64,000 bases of DNA from Dehalococcoidia bacterium (GCA_029936815.1 JAPYRX010000002.1:111866-175865); one strand, 5' to 3'; positions 34,078-42,254 are shown, numbered from the stretch's first letter. Notes: generated from the letters alone by a model not told the origin. A program made the numbers and translations.

Positions 34078-34983
34078 TTAAGGAGCTCCACTTAAACTTT
34101 CACATGCTATCCCATCTCTGTCTCTATCTAATCCATGAGCATTATTCATGCCAGCTGCCTCATAAAAATCCTGAGCATAAGACCAAGTAGGAAAATCTCC
34201 ACAGTTCACATCTGGGTCATAAGGGTCAAACATAATCGGAGATCTTGTTCTTATTCCTAATGCACGTGTGGGTGTAACGGGAACAATAATTTTAGGGGTT
34301 ATTGGTTTTGTATTAATAACAGGAGGAGTATAGCATGCACTCCATAAACCAATTTTAGTATTAGAAGCAAGTTTTTCTGAATTTAATAATAATTCGTAAA
34401 TTGCATTCAAATTATCAGATTGATATTTTTTATTAACAGTAGCGTATCCATTTTTAACTAAAAAGTCATTAACAAATAATTCTTCATTTGAATCCAAAAC
34501 TATATATCTCAAAAATCTCTTGTAAATATCTTTATCTTTTTTCCCTTTATATATTCTAATTTCTTTATTCAAAACCAATTCTTTATTTATATTGGAAGCT
34601 TCTGGGCCAAAGCATCCAACATCTTTGCTTGGATGTACTGTTTCTGGAGTGTCTATACCAAGATATCTTATTTTCCTGCCATCATTTAATTCTATTGTAT
34701 CTCCATCCACTACTCTTGAAACATATACTTTTTCATACTCTAAGCCATAAAAAATCCCTCTTGAATTATTAATTAGTTTTTGTGTATTTGTGTTTGTTGG
34801 AGTTAGTTTAGATGGAGGTTTTGGAGTTGGGGGTGGTATAGTTTTTGGTGATGGATTAAATAGAGGTTTTGATTGTGTATTCTTTTTATCTACTGTTGAA
34901 TTCGTTGTTATATTGTCAGTACTAGAAGAGCAAGCAGCAATAAATAAAGCAAATACTAGTAATATTGTTATTTTTTTATCCAT
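34078..34983 (-). CDS. Thermonuclease-like lipoprotein with Excalibur domain
   Basis: 301 residues. Lipoprotein signal VFALFIAAC (Cys18), a Pro/Thr/Lys linker (about 30-70), then a staphylococcal-nuclease fold at about 80-190 with VVDGDTIEL, IRYLGIDTPE, GPEA and the basic loop IYKRFLRY. The C-terminus is an Excalibur calcium-binding motif, LDRDRDGIACE, with the paired Cys in NCGDF. The enzyme would cut DNA and RNA outside the membrane, for defence or nutrient use. It is divergent from the restriction-like nuclease gene. Confidence 0.85.
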   Translation of the reverse strand: MDKKITILLVFALFIAACSSSTDNITTNSTVDKKNTQSKPLFNPSPKTIPPPTPKPPSKLTPTNTNTQKLINNSRGIFYGLEYEKVYVSRVVDGDTIELNDGRKIRYLGIDTPETVHPSKDVGCFGPEASNINKELVLNKEIRIYKGKKDKDIYKRFLRYIVLDSNEELFVNDFLVKNGYATVNKKYQSDNLNAIYELLLNSEKLASNTKIGLWSACYTPPVINTKPITPKIIVPVTPTRALGIRTRSPIMFDPYDPDVNCGDFPTWSYAQDFYEAAGMNNAHGLDRDRDGIACESLSGAP

Positions 34984-35093
34984 GCTTAATTATAGCCATT
35001 TAGTCAAAATACATTTTACACTCAATATAAATCAATACAAACATTGTTAATTACTGAATAGAATTTAATTCGTCTGGTATCAAATCAATATAA

Positions 35094-35121
35094 TTAATAT
35101 CTATTTGTAAATGGATATTAA
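35094..35121. promoter_or_regulatory. 28-bp near-perfect palindrome, putative operator
   Basis: TTAATATC-T-ATTT-GT-AAAT-G-GATATTAA: both arms match except one position. It sits between the divergent nuclease genes, just upstream of TTGACT at 35130-35135. A dimeric regulator site is likely, and the AT-rich background weakens but does not remove this inference, given its length. Confidence 0.5.
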
Positions 35122-35164
35122 TTCATTTCTTGACTTAATAGTTATAATTTAATAAATAATATTA

Positions 35165-36091
35165 ATGGGGATAAACAAAATGGATTCAGTTTTCTTAAAT
35201 AATTTTTTAAAACAATCTCTAACTAACAATCTAAAAACAAAAGATCTATATCCCGAAACTATAAATGGACTTGATGTCAAAGCCTCATTTGGCATGGGGA
35301 CTACTACACATGTTCCATGGATTTCAATTCTTGGCCCTGGGATGTCAACAAGCAACGGTTACTACCCAGTATATCTTTACTATAAAAAAGAAAATATATT
35401 AATCCTAGCATATGGCATTAGTGAAACAATTCCTTATGAAGAGCCATGGAATTTAGAAATCATTAGAAATAACTCAAAAATTTCAGACTTTTTAGATACC
35501 CCATTTAGATACGGTGACTCTTATGTTTTCAAACACTATATACCTAAGATTACTAATAGCAAAATCAAATATTTTGTAGATGATAAAGAAATAAATGACC
35601 AAGTATTGATAGGTGACCTCAACTTACTAATAAATAAATATAAAGAATGTATGGATATTGATGTAAAAGATGAAAGTTCAAATATTAGTAAGGGTCTTTT
35701 TTATATGGAACAACAACTAGAAGATTTTATTATTGAAAATTGGAACGAAACAGAATTTGGCAAGAAATATGATTTGATTGTTGAGGGTGGTGATTTATTA
35801 AGTCAACAATACAGAACAGATATTGGAACAATAGATATCTTAGTTAAAGATCAAAATACCGACGATTATGTAGTTATAGAATTAAAAAAAGACCAAACGA
35901 GTGATGATACTATTGGGCAAATTTCAAGATACATGGGATGGGTTAAAGAAAATTTAAAAAATGATAATGTTAAAGGTGTAATAGTGTGCGGGAAATATGA
36001 TGAAAAACTTGATTATGCTCTAAAGATACAAAACAACATAGAAGTTTTTCTTTACGAAGTAAACTTCAGTTTAAAAGAATATAAAAAATAA
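35165..36091 (+). CDS. MrcB-N domain fused to PDDEXK endonuclease
   Basis: 308 residues. The N-terminal part (about 5-130) resembles the MrcB_N/DUF3578 domain: SFGMGTTTHVPWISIL and GYYPVYLYY. A C-terminal PDDEXK nuclease (about 178-300) has an EQQLEDFIIENWNETEFGKK helix, then the active residues Asp224 in GTIDILV and Glu239-Leu-Lys241 in VIELKK, and GQISRYMGWV. This layout suits a modification-dependent (type IV) or stand-alone restriction enzyme: the first domain would read DNA or modified bases and the second cut. No methyltransferase is nearby. An ATG at 35180 is a possible alternative start. Confidence 0.8.
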   Translation: MGINKMDSVFLNNFLKQSLTNNLKTKDLYPETINGLDVKASFGMGTTTHVPWISILGPGMSTSNGYYPVYLYYKKENILILAYGISETIPYEEPWNLEIIRNNSKISDFLDTPFRYGDSYVFKHYIPKITNSKIKYFVDDKEINDQVLIGDLNLLINKYKECMDIDVKDESSNISKGLFYMEQQLEDFIIENWNETEFGKKYDLIVEGGDLLSQQYRTDIGTIDILVKDQNTDDYVVIELKKDQTSDDTIGQISRYMGWVKENLKNDNVKGVIVCGKYDEKLDYALKIQNNIEVFLYEVNFSLKEYKK

Positions 36092-36111
36092 TTAGTCATG
36101 GCATAGTTATA

Positions 36112-36210
36112 TCACAATCTGATCATTGATTTCTTCTGGTTTTCTTTTTGATTATTTTTGGGTTGTAAAATGTTTTCTTTGCTTAATACTTGTTTAGATC
36201 TATATGGCAT
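36112..36210 (-). CDS. Candidate 32-residue basic peptide after the RraA-like gene
   Basis: ATG at 36210 begins 1 nt after the RraA-like stop codon, with AAAGGA 7 nt upstream overlapping the end of that gene. The 32 residues (MPYRSKQVLSKENILQPK...) are rich in Lys, Gln and Asn, with no hydrophobic core. The tight coupling and good ribosome site argue for translation; the low-complexity content argues for caution. Confidence 0.4.
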   Translation of the reverse strand: MPYRSKQVLSKENILQPKNNQKENQKKSMIRL

Positions 36211-36211
36211 A

Positions 36212-36940
36212 TTAATTTCCTTTATTTAATTTTTTAAAAAACTCTTTATTATAAAATTTACCAGAAGAAATATTTTCTTCAATTGATTTTTTCTTAATGA
36301 TTTCTTCATGCACACTATGTTGCTCAGCCCAAGATAAAACATCTAGAATAATAAAATTGGGAACAACTACAACACCTTCGTCGTCACCAATTATTAAATC
36401 TTCAGGTTGAACTAACACTTCACCACAGGCTATTACCTTATTATATTCATATGGATACACATCTGGGATTCCTACTGATGCTGTTCTTCCTGCAGAAAAT
36501 ATTTTGAAACCGTATTTACTGACTTCATTTAAATCTCGAATTGCTCCATCAGTTACGACACCTTCGGCATTTCTGATGTGTAAATTTAAAAATTTTACAT
36601 CACCACCAACACTTGCGTGATTTAATCTCATAGCATCAATAACTAGAACATTATCTTGAGTACATTCACTCATAACTTTGAATTCTGCAGATTGTTCGTG
36701 CTTAGGTAATTTGTCTATTAGGTCTACTCTAGGTGGTAACATTCGCAAAGTTTTTGCATACCCTACTAATTTTTTTCCTTTAGTTTGGTTAATCACATTT
36801 TTCATATATATTTTTTCATAACCTGTATCAGTGTTATATTCTTTCAATGCTTTATCAATTAATATTGCCCTCACTCCACTAAAAACCGTAGCAGCATCAA
36901 GGTTTCTATATCTTTCAATTATTTCTTTTTTATTCATCAT
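36212..36940 (-). CDS. RraA-like family protein
   Basis: 242 residues from the ATG at 36940, which follows a GGAG ribosome site; the in-frame ATG at 36952 overlaps that site. Motifs of the RraA-like/HMG-aldolase fold are clear: GGDVKFLNLHIRNAEGVVTD, GAIRDLNEV, and IGDDEGVVVVP near the C-terminus. Family members include RNase E inhibitors and metal-dependent aldolases/decarboxylases of pyruvate-type substrates; in a bacterium of this kind the aldolase or decarboxylase role is more likely. Repeat copy 2 lies 36 nt upstream. Confidence 0.85.
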   Translation of the reverse strand: MMNKKEIIERYRNLDAATVFSGVRAILIDKALKEYNTDTGYEKIYMKNVINQTKGKKLVGYAKTLRMLPPRVDLIDKLPKHEQSAEFKVMSECTQDNVLVIDAMRLNHASVGGDVKFLNLHIRNAEGVVTDGAIRDLNEVSKYGFKIFSAGRTASVGIPDVYPYEYNKVIACGEVLVQPEDLIIGDDEGVVVVPNFIILDVLSWAEQHSVHEEIIKKKSIEENISSGKFYNKEFFKKLNKGN

Positions 36941-36975
36941 AATAAACTCCATAAATTATTATTGTTGAAAATATA

Positions 36976-37140
36976 ATAAGCCTTTTTAAAAAAAAAGTTT
37001 GTCACGCATATGTACCACCTACAACCACAACACCTAAGCCATACCCCCTATCAACTAACAATCAACAGCACTACCAACAACAACAACTATCACACTAGGA
37101 GCACCACCACCAAGACCACCCTTACAAGCAAAGCTCGTGC
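36976..37140. repeat. C-skewed ~170-bp repeat, copy 2
   Basis: Begins with an A/T run (GCCTTTTTAAAA) and GTCACGCATATGTAC (37001-37015), identical to copy 1. The G-poor middle has CAACAACAACTATCACAC and GCACCACCACCAAGACC, and the end reads ACAAGCAAAGCTCGTGC, again identical. It is the direct-orientation partner of 33860-34032, about 3.1 kb away. It lies directly upstream of the minus-strand RraA-like gene. Confidence 0.8.
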
Positions 37141-37338
37141 GAAAATTCAGGGATAACTTTCCGAAGATATGACATATAAATAAATAATAACCTATAAAGC
37201 CAATCGGCTTGAGCTATGGGATATGCTAGAATAATCTTTCAAATAGTAAATCATGGCAGTATTTGAACTTTATAGTGGGAATTATAGTGGGAATATCACT
37301 AAGTATTCTAATTAATATTCTTGATCTATGAAGTACGA
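37141..37338. other. Intergenic rest before tRNA-Trp with tandem 12-mer
   Basis: 198 bp with no credible gene. It contains a small hairpin (AAGCCAATCGGCTT, about 37176-37192) and a perfect tandem pair of TATAGTGGGAAT at 37271-37282 and 37283-37294. A promoter for the tRNA is probably within the last 60 bp, but no strong hexamer pair was found. Confidence 0.45.
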
Positions 37339-37414
37339 AGGAGCGTAGCTCAGTTGGTAGAGCATTGGTCTCCAAAACCAAGGGTCAGGGGTTCGAACCC
37401 TCTCGCTCCTGCCA
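37339..37414 (+). tRNA. trnW: tRNA-Trp (CCA anticodon)
   Basis: Complete cloverleaf. The acceptor AGGAGCG pairs with CGCTCCT (37404-37410). The D arm is GCTCAGTTGGTAGAGC, the anticodon loop CTCCAAA carries CCA, and the T loop is GTTCGAACC. Discriminator G and an encoded CCA end follow. G73 and a CCA anticodon are the bacterial Trp pattern. The last 30 nt overlap the end of the maf gene on the other strand. Confidence 0.97.
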
Positions 37415-38053
37415 TGATTTCACTAGTACACACATATCCTCTTTACTGGTGTTTAATTCATTGATAATTTTATTTTCTGTAAGAATTTCAATTAGGTTAC
37501 AAACCGGAAGACCTATTATATTTAATTTACACCCAATGAATTTTTTGACAGGAGAATTCTTTTCGTCTTGGATAGCGTAAGCTCCTGCTTTATCTAATAC
37601 ATTATTATTATTTATATAATTTATTATTTGAGATTTATTCCAATTTTTGAATTTTACGTCAGATATTTTTGTCATACTTGAAACAGATTTATTTTTCATA
37701 TTAAATATAGATATCGTCGTAATGACTGAATGATTGTTATTATTTAATTCCAAGAGTATTTTTGATGCTTCTTTGCTATCGTTTGGTTTACCAAATATTT
37801 TGTTTTCTTGGCATACGATAGTATCTGCTGCTATTACAAATTCATTGATTTTATTGTTATTGTTAATCGCTTTAAATTCACTAGTTCTGATTGAATATTC
37901 TATTGGAGATTCATTTATTAAGGGTATTGGTTCTTCGTCGATAGCATCTAAAAGATTAAATGATAATCCTAATGATTTAATTATTTCGATTCTTCTTGAA
38001 GATTTAGATGCCAATCCAAATATAATATTTTGGTTGATGTGTATATTATTCAT
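37385..38053 (-). CDS. maf: Maf-family nucleotide pyrophosphatase
   Basis: 222 residues, longer than the usual ~190. Maf motifs: GLASKSSRRIEIIKSLG at the N-terminus, the AADTIVCQENKIFGKP loop, and DKAGAYAIQD. Maf proteins hydrolyse non-canonical or ordinary nucleoside triphosphates. The normal C-terminus is at about NIIGLPVCNLIEIL (near 190-195); the rest, ending SWQEREGSNP, is read from the antisense of tRNA-Trp, so the stop lies in the tRNA. The extra tail has probably been acquired by rearrangement or lost stop. Confidence 0.88.
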   Translation of the reverse strand: MNNIHINQNIIFGLASKSSRRIEIIKSLGLSFNLLDAIDEEPIPLINESPIEYSIRTSEFKAINNNNKINEFVIAADTIVCQENKIFGKPNDSKEASKILLELNNNNHSVITTISIFNMKNKSVSSMTKISDVKFKNWNKSQIINYINNNNVLDKAGAYAIQDEKNSPVKKFIGCKLNIIGLPVCNLIEILTENKIINELNTSKEDMCVLVKSWQEREGSNP

Positions 38054-38101
38054 TATGTAATTATTATATTATTTTAATTATTATATTGAAAATATTTTAA
38101 A

Positions 38102-38953
38102 ATGAATGATCCTTTGTACGAACAAATAACAAAACTTCCTTTTGAGTATATTAATGCAAAATTAAAAGATTTTTTACTTGAAGATTCTCCGCATGGAGAT
38201 CCCACTTCAAATTTAACAGTAGGAAAATCAAAAATCACAACTGCTTTTTTAGTCGGTGAAGATCCTGCGATATTTTGTGGTGCCCAGATAATACAGGCTT
38301 TGAATAAAGACTTTGAAGTTGAATTATTATGTAGCGACGGAGACCCTATAGTTTCTAATCAAAAAATTGCGGTTATCAAAGGAAATGCTAGGAAATTATT
38401 AAGATATGAACGAATTTTACTTAATTTATTACAAAGATTAACAGGGATTTCCACATTAACTAAGAAATACACTGATATTGTAAAAAATAGTGGAATTAGA
38501 ATTCTAGATACTCGTAAAACCACTCCTGGATTAAGATTATTTGAAAAATATGCTGTCACAATTGGAGGTGGATATAATCATAGACTGAATTTGTCTGAAG
38601 GATTGCTAATCAAAGATAATCATTGGGTAGCTTCATCTGATAATTTTTACAAAATAATAAAAGAATATAATCTTAAATATCCAATACAAGTTGAAGTAGA
38701 TATAAAAGATCAATTAATTAATTTACTTGAATATGAAATAGATGCGATTTTATTAGACAATATGAATCCTGCTTACGCTAGGGATTGCGTACAGACCATT
38801 AGGAATATTAATCAAAAAGTATTTATTGAAATTTCTGGAGGAGTTACAATAGATAATTTGAAGGATTATATTATCGAAGGAGTAGACGGAATATCTTCAG
38901 GAGCATTAATGCATCAAGCTCAAAATAAAAAAATTAAATTAGAATTTGAATAA
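38102..38953 (+). CDS. nadC: Nicotinate-nucleotide pyrophosphorylase (carboxylating)
   Basis: 283 residues, standard for quinolinate phosphoribosyltransferase. Signatures: EDSPHGDPTSN near the N-terminus, ERILLNLLQRLTGI, the active segment ILDTRKTTPGLRLFEKYAV with Arg and Lys ligands, GGGYNHRLNLSEGLLIKDNH, and the C-terminal SGGVT and GVDGISSGAL. It makes nicotinate mononucleotide from quinolinate and PRPP in NAD synthesis. nadA and nadB are not in the window. It is convergent with rnpB. Confidence 0.94.
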   Translation: MNDPLYEQITKLPFEYINAKLKDFLLEDSPHGDPTSNLTVGKSKITTAFLVGEDPAIFCGAQIIQALNKDFEVELLCSDGDPIVSNQKIAVIKGNARKLLRYERILLNLLQRLTGISTLTKKYTDIVKNSGIRILDTRKTTPGLRLFEKYAVTIGGGYNHRLNLSEGLLIKDNHWVASSDNFYKIIKEYNLKYPIQVEVDIKDQLINLLEYEIDAILLDNMNPAYARDCVQTIRNINQKVFIEISGGVTIDNLKDYIIEGVDGISSGALMHQAQNKKIKLEFE

Positions 38954-38957
38954 TTAT

Positions 38958-39311
38958 AATAAATTCAGGCGATCTATAAGCCGAGTTCTGTAGTGTAAAA
39001 CACTGACAACTATCTATCTAGACTTGCTGTCACCAGCAAGTTCAAGCGACCTACCCAAAGTACTTGGATATGAGAGATCCGTTTCCTTTCTATATGGTCT
39101 TTCACCAGGTGGGGTTTACCATGCCTTTAATGTTACCATCAAAGCGGTGAGCTCTTACCTCGCCTTTTCACCCTTACTATAAATAGCGGTATATTTTCTG
39201 TGGCACTTTCCTTCAGGTTGCCCTGACCAGCCGTTAACTGGCACCATCCTCATAGGTGCTCGGACTTTCCTCTATAATTAAATAGCAGTTGTCTAATCGC
39301 CTAAATTTATT
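38958..39311 (-). ncRNA. rnpB: RNase P RNA, bacterial type A-like
   Basis: On the minus strand: GAGGAAAGUCCGAGCACC near the 5' end, AGUUAACGGCUGG, GGAAAGUGCCACAGAAA, an L15-type GGUAAACC, and near the 3' end ACAGAACUCGGCUUAUAG, the universal core elements. The ends pair as a long P1 (AATAAATT-T-AGGCGAT with AUCGCCU-G-AAUUUAUU, 16 bp with one U-G). A TATAAT box at 39323-39318 predicts a start at about 39311, exactly at the P1 end, with a weak -35 TTCAAT at 39346-39341. It processes tRNA 5' leaders. Confidence 0.96.
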
Positions 39312-39399
39312 AAGTCTATTATAATTGACTTAATAAAATAATTGAATCGATTTAGTTTATAATATAAATATAAATATTAATTGAAAATAGAAAAATTTT

Positions 39400-39768
39400 A
39401 TGCTCAACAAACCATTAGCTCAAAGAGACAAATCAGGTTCGCTGACAATTACTATAACATCAGATGCAGTAACACATATTAGGCAGTTCGGCAAAGTAGA
39501 TGGTAAAGAGAAAGCCAATTTAAGAGTTGCAGTTAAAGGGGGAGGATGTTCTGGATTGACTTATGTCTTGGAATTAGCTGATCAACCAAACGAAAATGAA
39601 AAAGTGATAAATGAAAACGGATTAGAATTATACGTTGATAAGAAGTCATATATATTTTTGGCAGGTACAACCTTGGAATATCACGGTGGGTTAAATGGAA
39701 AAGGATTTGTATTTAATAATCCTAATGCCAAAACTACATGTGGCTGCGGAACTTCTTTTTCGGTATAG
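39400..39768 (+). CDS. ErpA/IscA-type A-type Fe-S carrier
   Basis: 122 residues. It carries the three conserved Cys of the A-type carrier family: Cys50 in VKGGGCSGLTY and the C-terminal C114-G-C116 motif (TTCGCGTSFSV). GFVFNNPNAKTTCGCG is characteristic. It receives and passes Fe-S clusters to apo-enzymes, many of which are encoded here (leuC, the FdhA-like and NuoEF-type subunits). The ygfZ gene, often tied to Fe-S maturation, follows 2 nt later. Confidence 0.9.
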   Translation: MLNKPLAQRDKSGSLTITITSDAVTHIRQFGKVDGKEKANLRVAVKGGGCSGLTYVLELADQPNENEKVINENGLELYVDKKSYIFLAGTTLEYHGGLNGKGFVFNNPNAKTTCGCGTSFSV

Positions 39769-39770
39769 AT

Positions 39771-40712
39771 ATGAATGAATCAAACATCTTAAATAAAGTT
39801 AATTTACACTATTTAAATCACTACTCTTACGTATCTATAAAAGGTGATGATGCAATGGGCCTATTAGACAGACTTACAACTAATGATCTGAGTTCATTGA
39901 AACCTATGGAACACATATATACAATCCTTACTTCCACTAAAGGTAAAATGATTGATTTACTAAGTGTTTTGAAATTGGAAGATCAAATTATATTGGGCTG
40001 TTCTAAGGATGCTTTGAAAACAATTTTAGAATGGATTGATTTTTATACTTTTGGAGAAGAAATTGAAATTGTTATTGATCAAAAAAATTATGAATCTAGC
40101 TTGATGGTATTTGGAGATAATGCAGTTGAATTATTTAATAAGACCTTTGATTTAGATATGTCATTAATTGAAGGTAAGTCAATGTATGTTGCTTTTAATT
40201 CGAATTCTGACGGTAGATCTAAGATTTTAATAATTAATAAAAAATATTATCATGCAGATCATTATGAAATTTATAGTACTACATCAATTTTAGTACAATT
40301 AATTCAACTTTTTTCAAAAAAGGAAGATTTTGATATTAATTTAATGAATGATAAGGAATTTAATGATTATAGAATTTCTAATAATATCCCCGTATATCCT
40401 TCTGAAATTAATGAAAGTTATAATCCTTTAGAAGCAGGGTTGAAAAAATATATTAGTTTTAATAAGGGATGTTACGTTGGACAAGAGGTAATTACCAGAT
40501 TAGATAGTTATGCTAAAGTACAAAATAAATTGGTATTAATAAAAACAGATAATGAAATCGAAACAGATTTAACATTTAATGATGTTAAAATTGGGCAAAT
40601 CACTTCGCATACATCAGAGAATTATTTTAACGGAGTTTATAAATTAGCTTATGTTAAGAAGAAATTTTTAAATGATAACTACGATTCATTTGAAATTCAA
40701 AATATAGAATAA
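39771..40712 (+). CDS. ygfZ: YgfZ/GcvT-family folate-dependent Fe-S protein
   Basis: 313 residues from the ATG at 39771; the frame is open upstream but overlaps the A-type carrier gene. GcvT-like fold. The YgfZ signature K-G-C-Y-x-G-Q-E is seen in NKGCYVGQEVITRLDSY, which carries the functionally needed Cys. YgfZ helps make or repair Fe-S enzymes with a folate cofactor. Its place right after an A-type carrier supports this role. It is convergent with fabL, 8 nt apart. Confidence 0.9.
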   Translation: MNESNILNKVNLHYLNHYSYVSIKGDDAMGLLDRLTTNDLSSLKPMEHIYTILTSTKGKMIDLLSVLKLEDQIILGCSKDALKTILEWIDFYTFGEEIEIVIDQKNYESSLMVFGDNAVELFNKTFDLDMSLIEGKSMYVAFNSNSDGRSKILIINKKYYHADHYEIYSTTSILVQLIQLFSKKEDFDINLMNDKEFNDYRISNNIPVYPSEINESYNPLEAGLKKYISFNKGCYVGQEVITRLDSYAKVQNKLVLIKTDNEIETDLTFNDVKIGQITSHTSENYFNGVYKLAYVKKKFLNDNYDSFEIQNIE

Positions 40713-40720
40713 TAACTTTT

Positions 40721-41470
40721 TTAATTTACCAGGCTATAGCCTCCATCTAATATTATAGTTTGCCCTCTTATCATTTCAGATTTGCTACTGCATAAAAATA
40801 ATACTAAATTAGATATGTCTGTTTTATCTATTGATCTACGAGACGGATTGTTTTCTTTTTCAGACATCATATCAGATTTATTAGGAAAACTATTTAGTGC
40901 ATCTGTGTGTACTATCCCTGCTGAAATTGCATTAACATTAATTTTCTTTTCTGCTAATTCAACTGCAAGATATTTTGTTATAGTTTCTAAGGCTGCCTTA
41001 GATGTTCCAACGGAAAAATAATTTGGGAGTACTTTTTGTGATCCTAGACTTGAAATATTTACTATTGCTCCCCCACTAATCATTAAACTTGAAGATTCGA
41101 TGGATAATAACCACGGTGCTTTTGCATTTATGTTATGCGTCCAATCCCAATGTTTTATTTTTAACTCAGATGCTTTTTTATGAACTCCGGATGCTGCATT
41201 ATTTATTAAGAAGTCTATAGATTTATATTTGGATTTTATTTGAGAGAAAAAGTTGGATATCTGAGACGGGTCATTTAAATTACATTTTATTGCTTCACAT
41301 TTAACATCAAATTGTAATATTTCATCCATTGTTTCTTTGGCTTCTTGATGATGGCGAGCGTAGTTGAAAATAACATTTGCCCCTAATTTTGCAAATTCAA
41401 GGCAAATAGTTTTTCCAATTCCTCTACTCCCTCCTGTGATAATTGCTGTTTTGTTTTTGAATTCTTTCAT
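40721..41470 (-). CDS. fabL: Enoyl-ACP reductase III, FabL-like SDR
   Basis: 249 residues of short-chain dehydrogenase. The NAD(P) loop is GGSRGIGK, with NNAASG and the catalytic Tyr/Lys region NYFSVGTSKAALETITKYLAV. The C-terminal part, with VHTDALNSFPN, SRRSIDKTDISN and EMIRGQTIILDGGYSL, is characteristic of Bacillus FabL rather than FabI or FabG. It carries out the last reduction of each fatty-acid elongation cycle. Its operon is maoC-like x2, plsX, fabG, fabL. Confidence 0.85.
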   Translation of the reverse strand: MKEFKNKTAIITGGSRGIGKTICLEFAKLGANVIFNYARHHQEAKETMDEILQFDVKCEAIKCNLNDPSQISNFFSQIKSKYKSIDFLINNAASGVHKKASELKIKHWDWTHNINAKAPWLLSIESSSLMISGGAIVNISSLGSQKVLPNYFSVGTSKAALETITKYLAVELAEKKINVNAISAGIVHTDALNSFPNKSDMMSEKENNPSRRSIDKTDISNLVLFLCSSKSEMIRGQTIILDGGYSLVN

Positions 41471-41504
41471 ATACTCTCCTGAATTTCACGGTTGTAAGAA
41501 TTAG

Positions 41505-42254
41505 TTATATTGCCATTCCCCCATCAACACTAATTACTTGTCCTGTCATATACTTTGCTTTTTCTGAACATATAAATCCAGCGAGATATGCTATGTCTTC
41601 TACTTCTCCAAAATGACCTTGAGGAATCCAATTCATTATATTATCTTTTTGTTCTTGTTTTAAAACATCAACAGTTTCAGTGTTAATATATCCCGGAGTA
41701 ATAGTATTGACTGTAATATTTCTTTTTGCTACTTCTTTTGCTAGTGATTTGGTGAATCCAATCATACCAGCTTTAGAAGCAGAATAGTTTACTTGCCCAA
41801 TATTTCCTCTGATTCCGACTACTGAACCTATATTTAATATTCTACCCCATTTATTTTTCAGCATAGATTTTAAAGCTGGTTTGGAACAGTAAAAAACACT
41901 ATCTAAGTTAGTTCGTAATACTTTTTCCCACGCATCATCATTCATTCTTATCAATAAACTGTCGTCTATGATTCCGGCATTATTTACAAGAATATCTAGT
42001 GATCCATATAATTCAATAGTTTTGCTAACAATATTATTACAATCATCTTTTTTACTTACATCCCCTTTTATTATTTCAGCTTTCACGCCGTGATCTTTAA
42101 TTAATTCAAGGCGTAAATCTTCTGCTTCTGCCTGTGATTTATTGTAGTTGATAACTATATTTATCCCTTGTTTAGCTAATTCTATAGCAATTGCTCTCCC
42201 AATCCCTTTGGATGACCCCGTTATTAGCGAATTTTTATTGTTGATATTATTCAT
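41505..42254 (-). CDS. fabG: 3-oxoacyl-ACP reductase
   Basis: 249 residues from the ATG at 42254, which overlaps plsX by 8 nt; a TTG four codons upstream is the alternative. SDR motifs: GSSKGIGRAIA, NNAGI, catalytic VNYSASKAGMIGFTKSLA, and the C-terminal GQVISVDGGMAI. Proline and NTITPGYINT segments are FabG-like. It reduces 3-oxoacyl-ACP with NADPH. Neighbours plsX and fabL agree with fatty-acid synthesis. Confidence 0.92.
   Translation of the reverse strand: MNNINNKNSLITGSSKGIGRAIAIELAKQGINIVINYNKSQAEAEDLRLELIKDHGVKAEIIKGDVSKKDDCNNIVSKTIELYGSLDILVNNAGIIDDSLLIRMNDDAWEKVLRTNLDSVFYCSKPALKSMLKNKWGRILNIGSVVGIRGNIGQVNYSASKAGMIGFTKSLAKEVAKRNITVNTITPGYINTETVDVLKQEQKDNIMNWIPQGHFGEVEDIAYLAGFICSEKAKYMTGQVISVDGGMAI

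Noticed and set aside
33894..34190. 98-codon Pro/Thr-rich plus-strand frame starting in repeat copy 1
   Set aside because: The frame overlaps the thermonuclease gene antisense, the repeat middle has indels between copies, copy 2 stops early in the same frame, and there is no ribosome site. The Pro/Thr richness follows from the C-skew.
33860..37140. CRISPR array or IS inverted repeats
   Set aside because: There are only two copies, in direct orientation 3.1 kb apart, with no spacer periodicity, no transposase and no cas genes.
37254..37316. Short frame MAVFELYSGN... over the tandem 12-mer before tRNA-Trp
   Set aside because: Only 20 codons, no ribosome site, and the content is explained by the duplicated TATAGTGGGAAT.
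37339..37414. tRNA-Trp as the attachment site of the 33.4-37.3 kb island
   Set aside because: Integration at a tRNA 3' end would place the island on the maf side (above 37414), and no copy of the tRNA end was seen near 33.4 kb.
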